A DNA stretch of 64,000 bases. Source: Neoceratodus forsteri (lineage: Eukaryota; Chordata; Ceratodontiformes; Ceratodontidae). Below the pieces are notes generated by a model. The model did no database searches, was not told where the DNA came from, and saw only the letters and a list, made by a program, of their open reading frames with translations. The stretch is from positions 607,003,501 through 607,067,500 of the forward strand of contig JADMNL010000023.1 of assembly GCA_016271365.2 (NCBI GenBank), written 5' to 3'. Numbering within the stretch: the first letter of the stretch is position 1; each line of letters starts with the position of its first letter. Position numbers and translations under genes: made by a program. Positions 34,621 to 46,889 of this stretch are shown in pieces.

Positions 34621-35279
34621 CCTTTTAGCCCATACCTTCTGCAGTTTAAATTTACCTGAATTGCTCCTTGCCCTTTAAAAGCAGTTTGCCTGCCTTTCAG
34701 ATGTCCCCTAAACATATACAGTCCTTAAACTGCAGTTCTCCCATGCACATGTTTAGCTTTGAGTCATTTGCATAATTGAAGAGCTAACATTCGCAACAAT
34801 TCATTTGCTACTATGATCCAGTTCGCTATTCAGTTGCTTAATTGTATGGTCACAGTTGCAGCATGTGACATAGCTGTCCTAAACCAGCGTAACCAGACTG
34901 ACAGCCTTTGTCTGAAATCTGCATCTAAAGTGATGCATTCAGCCACATACAAAACCTACAGCATTCTGAATTGTAACTCTTTTATCATTATTTTCTGTTC
35001 TAACATAGAGAAGCTTGCTTCATAGGCTTCATAGTTATAATAGCTTGCTCTTTACAGAGCTGACATTTTGACTTTAAAGCTGATTTTAGATTATTCTGGA
35101 GCTATTGGAAAAACTTAAAAAAAACCTTCTCCAGAGTAAAAGGAATACTTCTTGGAGACTAAATTGGCTCTTTGATTCCCATTTACCCACCATGGAATAC
35201 TGGTTTCTGATTTTTAATTAGATTTTAAAGGAGAACATTTGTAACTCTACTTAATTAGGCAAATTAGTCATGCAGGTAT

Positions 35280-36599
35280 TCCATTCGAAGGAGATGATGC
35301 TGACAAGTTGCATAACTTATTCATAATAAAGGAAGAAGTAGAAAAAATATCAAGGAAATTAATCTTAACTAGGTTCCTGGACCAGACAGGTTTCTTATAC
35401 ATATATTATAAGAACTGCATCTTGAGTCAGTAATAACTCTAGCAATAATATTGGATGAGTAAATTAGGAAAAGCGTGTGTACTAGAGAGAGAGAATACAC
35501 ATGGTCCATATATGTATATTCAAAATAGGCTGTACATTAGAATAAGTAAATTATACACCATAATCATAATAGCAATAAAATTATACTGATGTTTACTGTG
35601 TTTCAAGACAGATGCTGATCACCTAAACATATATAATTTTGATTCAGTTCCCAGTATACTGTAGATTCTTGAAAGGGAAATTAGTATGTCAGACTGGATT
35701 TCTTTCTTGAGCAACAACGTGTAAGTAACATGTATGATGAAGAAACTGCAGATATTATAATCTGGATTTTAATAAAGTTTTTAATTTAGTGTTATATGTG
35801 TAGTTAATTGATACAATGAAAAGGCAGAGTATTACAGGAAATGTACCACAATTGGATGTGCAATCAGTTAAACTGTAGGAGACAGAACCAACGATGAATG
35901 ATAACCTTTCTGAATGGCGTTAAGTAGTGTGTGTTTGTGGTGCCACAAGGATCATAGTTGAAAATAAACAAAGGATAGAAAGTGATTGCCACTGCATTTC
36001 TTGATTGCCCTATGGTACATTGAGAAAATTTGTTTGATGTGTGGCCAGAAATAAATTCATGTTTCCAATATATTTCCCCTCTTATTACAAACTGTAGGTG
36101 TCCTAAAGCACTGCATTACCATTAAAAGTGAACAAATACCAGTGACAGATGTGCATAAAGACACATTTGTGTTGGGAATGTGAATTAATAGTGTGTATAC
36201 TTTGTATGTAGAGGGGCTGGTCAGGGGGCTAAATCACGATTTCTTTATGCAATGAGCACAGTAGGCTTCTCTGTACCATTGCATTATTGTTTCCAGCACT
36301 ACATGCCCAGAGGGACCAACTCTTCCATGTCACAAAGTAAACATTCTTCAAGTTTATTTCATTCAGGAGTTTTCTGTTGCGCTAAACTGCCACTTAAGTC
36401 AAATCAATTGTTTATTTCTGAGTGTGTTTGTTCATTTATTTCAATTATGTTCTACCAGGAAAGACTCAATAAGAATAGAATATCTTGTTTTCTTGATTTT
36501 CCACATATGGTAGAGCTGCTACCTTCTGTTTACAAGAAAGTGAGCAGAGACCACCACACTCAATTTCTGTTTTTAATATAGTTGTTTTTAACACATGGT

Positions 36600-36641
<42 letters not shown>

Positions 36642-37340
36642 ATACTGGATGCTTTAAACGAGATTTAGAATGATCAAATCATAATTCAATAGCAAATAAA
36701 TATAAAATAAGTTTTAATATCAGAAACTGTAGGGTTATGCATTTTGTAAGATATACAATAGATCAAAGTTCTAGTTGAATGGTATAGAAATTATTACAAC
36801 TGGTATATAAATTATTGCAACTGTCCAAGAAAATTGTGTGTCACAGAACAGTATGCAATAAATAAACTGAAAACCCTAGCCCCAGTTCAGAGCTACAGCA
36901 AATTAAGCGATTAATAATAAATCCATGCCTGTCTTAAGAAAATGTTATAAGTAGATCACAAGATGTAATAATTGCCCTGTTGTATACACTCCTGGTTAGA
37001 CCTCATCTATATTCTCTAAATAATACATACAGTCTAGACAGATATACTAGAAAGGATTTGGATGGAATTGAAAATGGTACATGGTAAGAAGGATTCAAAC
37101 AGTGAGCCAAGACTATCTGAAATTGGGTTGTCTTAAACTGAGAAAAATTAGGTGGCTATATAATAACACACTTCAAATTTGTTATGGGAATAATCTTCTA
37201 ATCAAAAAAAATTAGTAAGTATATCAAAAGATGAGATAACTATAGAATATATGTGGGCAATAAAAGGAGAAACATTTAGAAAAATATCTGAAAATATATC
37301 TTCACAGGAAGAGTAGATTTGGGGACTGGAAGTTCATCAA
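35280..37340 (+). mobile_element. Ancient CR1-like LINE relic, AT-rich
   Basis: Decayed reverse-transcriptase wording appears in order on the plus strand. It runs EEVEKISRKLILTRFLDQTG (about 35330-35390, for the linker before GPDG), NKVFNLV (about 35770, for KAFD), ITGNVPQLDVQ and NDNLSEWR (35835-35920), a degraded GVPQGS, then VIIALLYTLLVRPHLYSL (about 36970-37015, for EVIIPLYTSLVRPHLEY). The part at 36020-36720 does not fit and is probably a later insertion; it contains a GA microsatellite. Far more diverged than the other CR1 copies. Confidence 0.6.
36601..36640. repeat. GA microsatellite
   Basis: About 40 bp of GA repeats with one C interruption near the start. Confidence 0.95.
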
Positions 37341-38133
37341 TGGTATTATTCGCTGATATTGTCTATGGGCCCCATATTCAGACAAAGCCATTTGCTCCAT
37401 GCAGAATTAGTACAACACCAATACAGCACGTGGTTATCAAGAAGCCATATTCATAAGGGCACTGTGTCCTGTCTGTATGACTATCAGGCTGGGTCAGTGT
37501 CTTACAATGTGCATATGCTTTGTGTTACTGCAGCCCCTACTGGTAACAGACACCCAGGAGCAAAGGGGATAGCATTTCCAAAAGTACCTATGGTCCATGG
37601 TGCCATATTCATCTGCTGGCATGTTAATGACCACAAAGCACACAAGGCACTAGGGCAATTTGCATGCCATTATGTTGCCATTATCAGCTCTGTGCAATGC
37701 CACTGTGCACAAATGCATAGAGATATTATGTAGAGGCTTGGCCATTGACCCAACACTCACACAATCCTTATATAGTATGACAACCTTCCCTGGTAGTCTA
37801 GTGGCACCCCGCCCTCAGTTACATGAAGTGAGCCTTGCCTGGTGGTCCAATGGTACCCTGCTTCCATCTGATGCTTGAATACATGAAGTAAACCTTTCCT
37901 GGTAGTCCAGTTGTACCCTCCCTATGGTCAATCCTTAATTACATGAAGCAAATCATCCCTGGTACTCCAGTGGTACACTACCCCACCCAGTCTCTAATTA
38001 CATGAAGTAAACCTTCCCACATGGTTCAGTGGTTGCCCCTTCTCCCCAATCCCTGATTACAGGAAGTAAACTTTTCCTGGTAGTAAAGTGTCACCACTCC
38101 TGCTCAGTCACAGATTACATGAAGTAAACCTTG

Positions 38134-38663
38134 GTTCTATGTGATAATGCGAAAGCCTAAAAGCAATCGCTGTTATCACAAAGTCAAAATGGTGACTTTC
38201 GCCCTCCCTAACACCCAAACGCACAGCAAAAAGTGCCGGGACTTTGTTTTTAATGTTTTCTACGGGGGCTAGCACTCTACTAAAGGAATCTTAACTCCGG
38301 GGGTGCATGTCGGGGTGACGAATCAGTAAAAAAATGGTTTGGGCCAGGCACAACATAAACGCACCAGCACCCAGACCAACCCGGTACTCTGCTGGACCGA
38401 CGCCGCAACCCACCCACCACGCCATGGGGTCAGCTCAGAAATCCACTGTGGCACCACCCTCACATCCACTCCCACACCTCACTGTATGTGCCCACTCCCA
38501 CCCCACCCTATACGCGATAATGATAGCGACATCCTGTCACTATACTCTCCCACTCTCTATCCGCCGCCCTACTATCGGTGGCTATCCCTGTAATGTGCTG
38601 GGGTAGGGTCGCTGTTATTGTAGGCACCCTTTCCCCAGCGGCAATATCACGGGATACCTAAAT
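38134..38663. mobile_element. MITE inserted in the 59-bp array
   Basis: The array breaks after AAACCTTGG and resumes at about 38664. The insert is more GC-balanced. It has a possible inverted terminal block (GTGATAATGCG on the left, GTGATATTGCC as reverse complement on the right) and ends TATCACGGGATACCTAAA, like the end of the 34.09-34.62-kb element. Some GCGAC/GTCGC-type text occurs at both sides. No protein motif was seen. Confidence 0.55.
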
Positions 38664-39239
38664 CTTCCATGGTTGTTCCATAGTTCCTCCCAACCAATCG
38701 CTGGTTACATGGAATGAACTATCTTGGCAGACCAATGGTATGCCTCCTCCCTCCCCTATACCCAATTACATGCAGGAAACATTCTTTGCGTAATCCAGTG
38801 GTATCCCCTATCACCCAATTCCTGATTATATGAAGAAACCCTCCCTGCTAGTCCAGTGGTTCCTCCTTCCACCTGATCTCTAATTACATGAAGTAAATCT
38901 TTCATGGTGGTCCTGAGGTTACTGCCTTTGCCTTATTCCTGCTTACATGAAGTAAACCATTCCTTGCAGTCCAGTGGTAGCCCCCTCCTCCCCAATACCT
39001 GATTACATGAAGTAAATCTTTCCTGATAGTTGAGTGGTAACCTGCCCTGCTCTGTCATTGCTTGAAGTAAACCTTCCCTGGTGGTCCTGTAGCACCCTCC
39101 CACATGATCCCTGAATACACAGAATAAACCATCCCTGGCAGTCCAGTGGTATGTCTACCTCCCACCCAATCGCCAATTACATGCAGTAAACAGTCCCTGG
39201 TAATCCAGTGGTAGCCCTTCCCACCCAATCCCCGATTAC

Positions 39240-39820
39240 ATAGAAACAGAAATTGTTAGTTAGCAGATAAGGACCACTAGGCCCATCCAGTCTGCCTATA
39301 GGCCCTATACATTGTGGTGGCCACTGACCCAATGTGATCAATGGTTTCATCACCTCTCCTCCTCAAGCTTCCCTTCAGCCTGTCCCAGGCATGCTTAAAC
39401 CCTCCACTGTGCTTGCCCCACTACCTCCTGTGGCAGACTATTCCAAGTGTTGACTGCCCTTTCTGTGTAGAAAACATCCTCAATAATCCACCCTTCCAAT
39501 TTCATATTGTGCCCTCTGTTGTAGTATTTTTTACATTGGAAAAGGTCCCCACCTGCACCTTGTTTATGCCCTTGAGGTGCTTAAAGTTTCAATCATGTCC
39601 CCCGCTGTCTCCTGTCCTTCAGTGAGTACATATTGAGGTCCCTTAGTCTCTCCTCACATGTTTTGTGGTGCAATCCTCTTCATTTTCTGCACCCCTTCTG
39701 GAGTATCCACCCTGTTGCAGATCTTGGTGTTACCTGCAAACAGGCAGACCTGTCCAGCCCTTCTGCAATGTCACTAATGAAGACATTGAACAGGACTGGT
39801 CCTAGTATCGATCCCTGATT
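39240..39820 (-). mobile_element. CR1 fragment in the array, minus strand
   Basis: The plus strand reads TAGAAACAGAAATTGTTAG, then AGATAAGGACCACTAGGCCC and ATCCAGTCTGCC, the reverse of the CR1 3' end. Later it reads GAAGACATTGAACAGGACTGG, the reverse of the block just before the palm catalytic box. Internal deletion is likely because the middle of the RT is short. GATTACA before and GATTATA after the insert may be a target duplication. Confidence 0.82.
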
Positions 39821-40017
39821 ATATGAAGTAAACCCTCCTTGCTAGTCCTGTGGTAACCTTCCCACCTGCTCACTAATTAAATGAAGTACTGTAAACCTTT
39901 CCTGGTAGTCTTGAGGTTCCCCTTTGTCTGATCCCTGCTTTCATGAAATAAATCTTCACTGGCAGTCCAGTGATACCATCCCCATCTGTGCAATCCCTAA
40001 TTCCATGAAGTAAACCT

Positions 40018-40870
40018 TAGAAACATAAAAGTTGGAACTTGTCAGCAGAAAAGGACCACTTGGCCTCTCAGTCTGTTAAAATGTTCCTCGCCTATACTGT
40101 CTCTGCAGACCATCCCTCCCTGTCACTTTTCTAATATACCCTTTGTTTATCCCATACATGCTTGTAGTCCTCACCATTCTAGCCACCACTACTTGCTGGC
40201 AGTCTGCTCTTGGCATCTACTAGCCTTTTGGTGAAAAATATTTCCTCGCACCTCTCTTGAACTTCCCCCATCCAGCTTCAATGCATGCCTTCTAGTCCTG
40301 GTGCTCATTGTCATTGAAACAGAGTCCCCTGTTCACCCCTGTGAAGCACTGGCAGATCTTGACCGTGTCACCTTTGTCCTCTCCTCTCCTCTGTTCTAGG
40401 ATATACATATTGAGATCCTTCAGTCTCTCCTCATAGGGCTTCCCATGTAAACACAGTACCATTTTAGTTGACCTCCTCCAGACCACCTCCACCCTGTTTA
40501 TGTCCTTTTCTAGGAGCAGTCTGCAAACGGGACACAGTACTCCAGGTGAGGTCCCACCAGCAAGTGATACAGGGCAATACCACCTCTTTCCTTCTGCTCG
40601 AGATACTTCTCCCTATGCACCCCAGCATCCCACTTGCCCTGTCTTGGCACACTGCCCTACCACCTTCAAATCCTCTGATATGATAACCCAAGATCCTTTC
40701 CTGCTTAGTGACTGTCAGTACCAGCCCCCAACCCATACTCTGCACAGGGGTTCCTATGCCCTAGGTCATGATATTGCATTTGTACTTTTCACACTGAAAC
40801 TCCTAACTGGCATGTTTTTGACCACTTCTTGAGTTTCCCAAGTCCCATGCATGCTGTTTTGTGAGTCAGC
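40018..40870 (-). mobile_element. CR1 fragment at the right edge of the array, minus strand
   Basis: It starts with TTAGAAACATAAAAGTTGG and AGCAGAAAAGGACCACTTGG, the reversed CR1 tail. The minus-strand protein reads VKICQCFTGVNRGLCF-like text, then PRKGHKQGGGGLEE and ASGMLGCIGRSISSRRKEV (40560-40640), the thumb region. The 5' truncation is near 40870. Confidence 0.82.
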
Positions 40871-41639
40871 CAAGAATTTTCACTGTTATGACATGGAACC
40901 CTGCTAAATATACCACTTTACTTGAAGGAAGCACCCTTATCTGCATAGACACTGTGAAGTATTCATGATGACTACGCTATAAACTGTACATGGCACAGAA
41001 ATTCCCTATAAATATGGCCCTACCTTGTTTGAACATACTATGTCTGGTAAAGATGGGTGTACACTCAACACATCAACATTTCTACAGCGATGACCACCAC
41101 AGTGGCAAATCTCACCAAGTCGCTGTGATGGTCTCGCTGTTCAATGATGCTCTGTCTCCCTTTGTTGCCCTCATCCTGAACCAACTCCAACTCGGAATTG
41201 ATATTTAGAGATATGGGTGTGGGGCACAGCCCCCAAATAAAAAACACACAGTCCTAACAGGAACAATGCCACAGTCCCGGCCACTGCTGTCGATGTGTTG
41301 ACATGGAGCCCAGAACATGGTGATATGCCTGTTAGCAACATGCTAAAGTTCTGAATATGTGGCTAAATGTCTTTACAGTCAGGAAGATAAGCACCAAGAG
41401 GTAAAATAAAGAAATGGCTATACCTGTTGAGCAGGTCCAGGAATGAACCCTGGCCTAAGAGCATAATTAGTTCTTCCCATTTTCATAATCCTATATACTA
41501 TCATACTGAAGTTAAACACACATTCAATCTCATCCTCCAGACTTTTACTGAAACACCCCAAGAGTATGTCACCAAGATGTTTTATTTTTTAAAATATTCT
41601 AAATAACAGTGCCTTCTTGGGTCTAACCTGCTAGAGTTA

Positions 41640-41775
41640 CAATAGTCTGGAATGAGAAAGAAATTCTGGAGCACATGAAATCAAATGCAAAATATATTTT
41701 ATTAAGGGCAAGTAAGGAGACTCAGACAAAAGCTCCTCACACTTTGAGACACACCACCTCATCAGGGAGATCTAT
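41640..41775 (-). mobile_element. Probable Penelope-like 3' end, minus strand
   Basis: On the minus strand the text reads CCTGATGAGGTGGTGTGTCTC, then CTTAATAAAATATATTTTGC. The CTGATGA followed by a short GC-rich stem candidate and then an AATAAAA-type end is the layout of Penelope-like 3' UTRs. Pairing of stem II is poor and no coding region is attached, so this is a short relic. Confidence 0.45.
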
Positions 41776-41779
41776 TCTG

Positions 41780-44720
41780 GGGATTTTTATGATGTGTTCA
41801 GCATTGCATTACAGGTACATGTCTTTGGGGTTAAAATTTCCAGTCATCTAAAACTACCTGAGTGGAACATCCTGGTTGCTCTAAGGGCAAGCTAAGGCAG
41901 AAGTGACCTTTTGGTGAGGGGCTGAGGAAACTGAATGGGAGGTTGACATTTTTGGCACCTTCAGGAGCACATAGGTCCTTCAGCAAATAAGTGATTTTAA
42001 AACTATGACCAACCCCTTCCCACCCTCTCTTTCTTGCTCTCCACCCCATCCGCATTCTTCCAAACCTGTTTAAAACCAGTGCCAATTCCCTGACTGCCAG
42101 AAGCCATATGCCTTTTACTGCCCCCACCCCCAGCTGAGAGCCCTGTCCCCCAAAATACATATTATTTTATTGGGCAATTATGTGAATAGACAACCAGCTG
42201 CCTATTTACAGGCACAACCAGGAAGTTACATCTGGTCAGTACATTGCAAAATGACAGCAACATTACACTCATAAGGCATATTCGTGTCTGAGTTACTGAG
42301 TGCAGTACAAGAGCAGACAACGGTATAAAAGTAATGATACATATGAAACTGGTACAACCAATATGCAAATTCCAAAAATAAAAAGTGCAATGCACATGGG
42401 AAAACAACAACATAACAATCACGGCTTTTCGAAAGCCACACAGACATGACAGAAGGATGTGCAAGAGTATGTTGAAGATTTGCACAAGTGCGATGTATAT
42501 TGTATAGAATCCCTCTAGTTACAAGCTTTGAGGATGTTAATAAAAACAGACTAGTTTATTTCCTCCTCCCTCAATACTCAAACAGCCTGCTCACTCCCAT
42601 AGTTTTATCCCAGTCATCTAACTGACCTGAGCAGGGAGCATGATCAGGAGGGAGGAGGTTGCAGGACTCCATCACTGATGGTTCTAGGTTAGCCAGGCTG
42701 ACAAATCAGCCTGCCTAGTGTCAGCGATGTTGCAGGCCACTCTGTCCTCCCTCGGTTACATGTCCCTCTTGAGTCAGTTGGATAATTAACTAATAAAACT
42801 AAGAGAGTGGGTGCTACAGGAGAGGGATGACCGACATAGCCTGGATTTTGTTTTGCACTCTGCCCCCAAATCATGGATTGGTGGGCAGCAAGGAGCATTC
42901 TATGCAACATATTGTATATATTATATTTTATCTTACAAAAGGGCCGTAAGAATCCGTAACATCATTGGTCAAAACACATGGCATGCACATTGATTATTGT
43001 TTTACAACTGCACACCTCATAGTAATTCCATATTTTTTAACAATACAAGCCCATTTCATAAGTGGGATAACACACTCCAGGGTATATAGTCCCATGAGAA
43101 TAATGCATTTCTCATGTGATTACAGCACTTATGCTTTCTCCTTACGTCTAACAACAACCTGAGCCATGCATTCTTTCCTTGTAAATAACGCAATCTGTCA
43201 TGTGTTATCCCTTACATATACCCATTTTAATCTTCTATACTTGCATGACTGCTCATTAGTACATGTAAGACAAAGTTTTTCCACTGAATTACTGAAGGCA
43301 AACTGAAGAAGATCCCCAAATAGAAGCTGAACTGAATTTGCCACTGACTACCTTCTCCCACCCTTGGCTACTCATATCAAAAATAACATAAACTCATGGA
43401 AATATCTTATTGTGAAAGCTGGAAACATAATAACAGATGCTTTTAAAAAGTGGGAGTACTTGAATAGGGCAAAAAGGATTCGTTTCCATCTGGGCTCTGA
43501 GACACAAGTATTCATATTATTTTCTGCATGGCAGTACTATTTGTATGTGAACTTTTTGCTTTCAAATATTTTGTGGCCTGGTACAGATTTTAGATGAAAA
43601 TCAATATCTTAGATTCTAACATAAATATAAGTTTGATTTGAAAGTAAACAATAAACTCAAAAGCCATACCTGAGTTCTAAAACAGAAATGACCTTCCCGA
43701 GGAAAAATTCGCTAAAATTAAAATCTCAATATATATACTGCCATCTGGAGCAGCTGCTTGGCAACTGGAGTTAAAGAGTTTACTGCCATGGCAGGGCCAT
43801 TACAGTTCGGACAGGATATACTTCTCTGGTGACTGTTTCCCATGACACTAAAATGACTGGAGGCTGTTGGGAGATAAATACATTTTCTCCATTTCCTTTG
43901 TGCAGAATTCCTACATGTGAAAAGAGGTTAAAAATCAAAATAAGTAGATATATATATGTTACCTCTTTAAAATTACTTTAATTATGTAAGTGGTAGAACA
44001 TCTTTTAGTGCATGTCATATGATGAGGCATGTGTACAAATGCAATGTATTAACATCTGGCAAAATACAGGGCAAACCTCAAAACATTTGTTCTGAATTCT
44101 GTTTACAGCATAACGGTAAGCATTTCTCTTGTTAGTATAAGGTGTCTATGAAAATAACATTCCTTCTTTTTTTGTTTCACTTAACAAAGAATCTGATTCC
44201 AGCTAGATGTTGACTGAAAAAGTATTAATTTCAGTATTTCGTCAATGTTATTACTATATGCATGAATGGATTTTAAAATGACAAATCTTCTGCCAGGTAT
44301 AGTACCTGTCATGTAATGAAGACAGACATCGACAATATCAGTTAGCAAATGTGTCTCTGTCAGACAGCCTATAATTTTCAATTTCACTGAGCAATGCTGC
44401 ATTTGAATACTCTGAGATTTTTCACTGACATGCACAGTATGCAGACCACATTTCCATTGCAAATTGTTTCAATTGCCATATTCTTCTGGCACTGAATAGG
44501 GTTTAATACTGTTTTAGATTTCTGACATGTAGAAAGCTAGACTACTTGATCATCTTCAGGGAACGAAGCTTTGTAAATACTGATGTGATGGTATCTACAT
44601 GAATCAATCATATTCCCACTGAGATATCCGCCTCTATGCACATTTTTTGCTGGTTAGTGCTTCATGCATTTCAGAAGCTAAATATGTGCTGGCTTAGCTT
44701 TGTGAACTGAAGTTTTAAAT
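41780..44720. other. About 2.9 kb without a recognised gene
   Basis: Several open frames of 60-110 codons are present on both strands, but none shows a domain, a signal sequence with supporting context, or splice-flanked conservation. Sequence is AT-rich unique-looking DNA, consistent with intron or intergenic DNA. Confidence 0.4.
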
Positions 44721-44726
44721 ACCTGC

Positions 44727-44799
44727 AGCCTGATTTTGAACCGATGACCTGCAATGTAGTAGCAATGCTTGCATAACTCCATTGGACCACATGCCACGG
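44727..44799 (-). repeat. tRNA-like SINE head, minus strand
   Basis: On the minus strand CCGTGGCATGTGGTCCAATGG contains the A box TGGTCCAATGG. About 35 bp later GGTTCAAAATC is a near-perfect B box. The 73-bp length and spacing fit a tRNA-derived promoter head. The acceptor stem does not pair well, so this is more likely a SINE or tRNA pseudogene than a working tRNA gene. Confidence 0.55.
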
Positions 44800-45090
44800 A
44801 GATGGTATTTAATACAGCACATGTTGGGGAATGAGGGAGGAGGTTCACTACCTTATTAGATTAGCTCCTCTACACAGGGGAAATTCCATGAAGGCTCTTT
44901 CAGGACATCCACATAGCTAAAGAAACAAGAATCCTCTTCCTCACCCATCAAGATAATGTACACCATACCCCCATCATAGCCTGCATCCATAGTGACCCCT
45001 AATGGTCATCCCACCAAATTACTATCTCCTCCCTAGGTAACATATAACCCCCTATAACAGAATTAAAACATGTCCCATAAACAGTATTCT

Positions 45091-45480
45091 AGTAGCTGGT
45101 AGCTGGCAGAAGACACCAGGAGAAAGGACTGCTGTGTGACTGGACTTCTCTGCTGGGACTAAAAAGTAGAACTCTTGTACTTGGACCTTTAATTTAGGAA
45201 AAAACCTAACAAACAAAAAAAAAAAAGTGTGTGTTTGTCTGAGTTAACTGAACTGAGTGGTTATCTGAACAATTATCTAGGGGTAAATCTCAGGTGATTG
45301 AAAGGACTTGATAGCTGTGAGATTTAAATTACTTGTAGAAAGATCTAGTAAGTAGGGGGAGTGGCTTAGCTAGAAGGAAGCTACATTTAAAGACTGCCTT
45401 AGAAAAGATTCTGCTGGTAGCTTGGCAGAAGACACCAGGAGAAAGGACTTCTGTTTGACTGGACTCTCTACTGGGACTAT
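45091..45480 (+). repeat. Direct repeat of about 65 bp at 323-bp spacing, upstream of CR1 copy D
   Basis: The segment 45091-45160 (GCTGGTAGCTGGCAGAAGAC, ACCAGGAGAAAGGACT, GTGTGACTGGACTTCTCT, GCTGGGACTA) recurs at 45414-45478 with about 90 percent identity. The repeats lie 230-550 bp before the ORF1 region of the near full-length CR1. They could be two monomers of its 5' UTR or a local duplication. The intervening DNA also includes a poly-A stretch at about 45214-45226. Confidence 0.7.
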
Positions 45481-46248
45481 ATTGCCCTCCTTCCTCCCCA
45501 CCCCTGCCACCCAAAGCTAGTTCTACTTTTATAGGCACAGGATTTGTCTGACAACAGGAACTTCCTCTTTGGGAGCAGGAAGTGAGTGATCATAGAGCCA
45601 CCAAAGACCCACCATCCTAGAAGGGCAAGAGTAGCTCCGGCCCCTCTAGCTGCTGGAGGTCTGCCTCTGAGCAAGTAAGGGGTCTACTGAGAAATATAAG
45701 ATATTCTTGTCTCAGAACAGGACAAACAGGAGCTTAAAGGGCACACAGGCAGAAAGTAAGGAGAGAGAGGAAAAAACAGAGGAAAGTGTAAGGATTGCAA
45801 ACAGTTAAGGGCCAGAAATAAGACATGATGGGAGTGGTGCAGTGCAGTGGCTGTGGAGCAGCAGTCTTCCGGGAGATTTCTGGAGGATGCAGTGTTGTTC
45901 CATCTACAGGCACCTCTCTAGGCTGAGGAGGAGGTTGCTCATCTCCAGGCTGAGTTGGCCAGGATTTGTGGGACCTCCTCTTCCATCCAGGGACCACCAG
46001 TGCCACTGCCGCTGCCTCAGAGGTTGCCAAGAAAGAGGAGCGGTTGGACCACAGTGGGCTCAGAGAGGGTGAGGGTGGTGGAACAGGGTGCATCCCACAG
46101 TTGTACCTCTTCACAATTCCTATGCCATTCTGGCAAAGTGTGGTTCCTCTATGGAGGCACCGCAGTGGAGACCAAGGAGGATGTTGGGAACCTCCACAAA
46201 GGAGACCCACAGGAGGGTGGCAAGGAACCCTGCAGGGAAGGAAACAAC

Positions 46249-46740
46249 TCCTGGTGGGGGACTCCATTGTTAGGAAGGTAGAACTGAGTGAGGAAAGGGA
46301 GAGGGAGGTAAGGTGCCTGCCTGGTGCCATGGCTTGAGGGACAGGGAGTGAATCCTCAGGATTGCTGGAGCAGCTGCACAGGGGAGGGAGCTGGATGTCA
46401 TTATCCACCTAGGAACAAATGACCTGGCTGAGAAAGGATTAGAGAAGTCCAGGAAGAGTTTGTGGAATTGGGGAGGGGTCTTAGACAAGTAGCACGACGG
46501 TAACCTTCTGGAGGTGCTGCCCATCTATGGTGTAGGAGAGGTTAGGTGTTCCACACCATGGAATTCAATCAATGGTTGAACAACTGGTGTGGAGCTCAGG
46601 GTTTGGCTTCATTGGGGACTGGGGTCCACCTGGAGTGATGCAAGCTATACTGGCATGATGGGCTGCATCTGTCCAGGAGAACCAGGATCCTAGGTGATAG
46701 GTTTAAATGCTTCATTGGCAGCATTTAAACTAGCCAAGGG
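46249..46740 (+). pseudogene. CR1 copy D ORF1, SGNH/GDSL-type esterase domain
   Basis: The translated text contains LLVGDSIVRKVEL (46252-46290, block with the catalytic serine in GDS), DVIIHLGTNDLAEKGL (46393-46440, GTND block) and WHDGLHLSRRTRILGDRFK (46652-46708, with the D-x-x-H pair). These are the hallmark blocks of the esterase-type ORF1 protein of CR1-group LINEs, probably involved in membrane or RNP handling. Frames differ between the blocks, so this ORF1 is inactive by at least two frameshifts, although every catalytic residue is still readable. The 224-codon open frame on the other strand (45734-46408) is an antisense shadow. Confidence 0.85.
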
Positions 46741-46889
46741 GAGGCACTGAAAGGAGCAGGGAAATCCTAGCCCCCAAAAAATCATGGTAGTAGGTGCGGT
46801 AAACACCAACCCAGAGGTGTCGATAGGGAGAAGGGCAGGGGTAAATGGAGAAAGTGACAAAGGCAAGAAGGACAGGGATGGGGCAAAAA

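Larger units (their letters stand above)
37786..40015 (+). repeat. Tandem array, about 20 units of 58-62 bp with tRNA-Glu-like core
   Basis: The unit is roughly TCCCTGGTAGTCCAGTGG, then a C-rich stretch (TACCCTCCCACCCAAT), then CCTGATTACATGAAGTAAA. Cores begin near 37786, 37838, 37899, 37958, 38018, 38076, 38722, 38784, 38842, 38901, 38960, 39020, 39076, 39132, 39194, 39835, 39899 and 39957. All have the same orientation. The array is interrupted at 38134-38663 by a MITE and at 39240-39820 by a CR1 fragment. The first 18 bp equal the start of vertebrate tRNA-Glu with one mismatch in the best units. There is no B box, so no unit is a tRNA gene. Confidence 0.88.
37366..41357. mobile_element. 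Possible Harbinger-like host of the tandem array, with later insertions
   Basis: The left edge GGGCCCCATATTCAGA resembles the Harbinger-like ends at 19.31 kb (GGGCCCGATTCTAGAA) and 58.26 kb (GGGATATTCAGAATG). Near 41340-41357 the reverse complement AGCCACATATTCAGAA could be the other end. Inside are the 59-bp array, a MITE and two minus-strand CR1 fragments. Only about 11 bp of the proposed terminal repeat match, and the target duplication is unclear. Confidence 0.4.

Noticed and set aside
37786..40015. Regularly spaced repeats resembling a CRISPR array
   Set aside because: Units are tandem and similar over their full 59 bp, with no unique spacers, and the setting is vertebrate DNA.
44181..44462. 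93-codon minus-strand open frame as a second teneurin exon
   Set aside because: No teneurin wording, no cysteine spacing of its EGF repeats, and no clear splice sites at its edges.
44727..44799. Functional tRNA gene
   Set aside because: A and B boxes are good, but the acceptor stem and T arm pair poorly, so a SINE head or tRNA pseudogene is likelier.
45734..46408. Longest open frame of the window (224 codons, minus strand)
   Set aside because: It is antisense to the CR1 ORF1 esterase. Its Pro/Ser/Leu-rich composition is what the reverse strand of that region gives.
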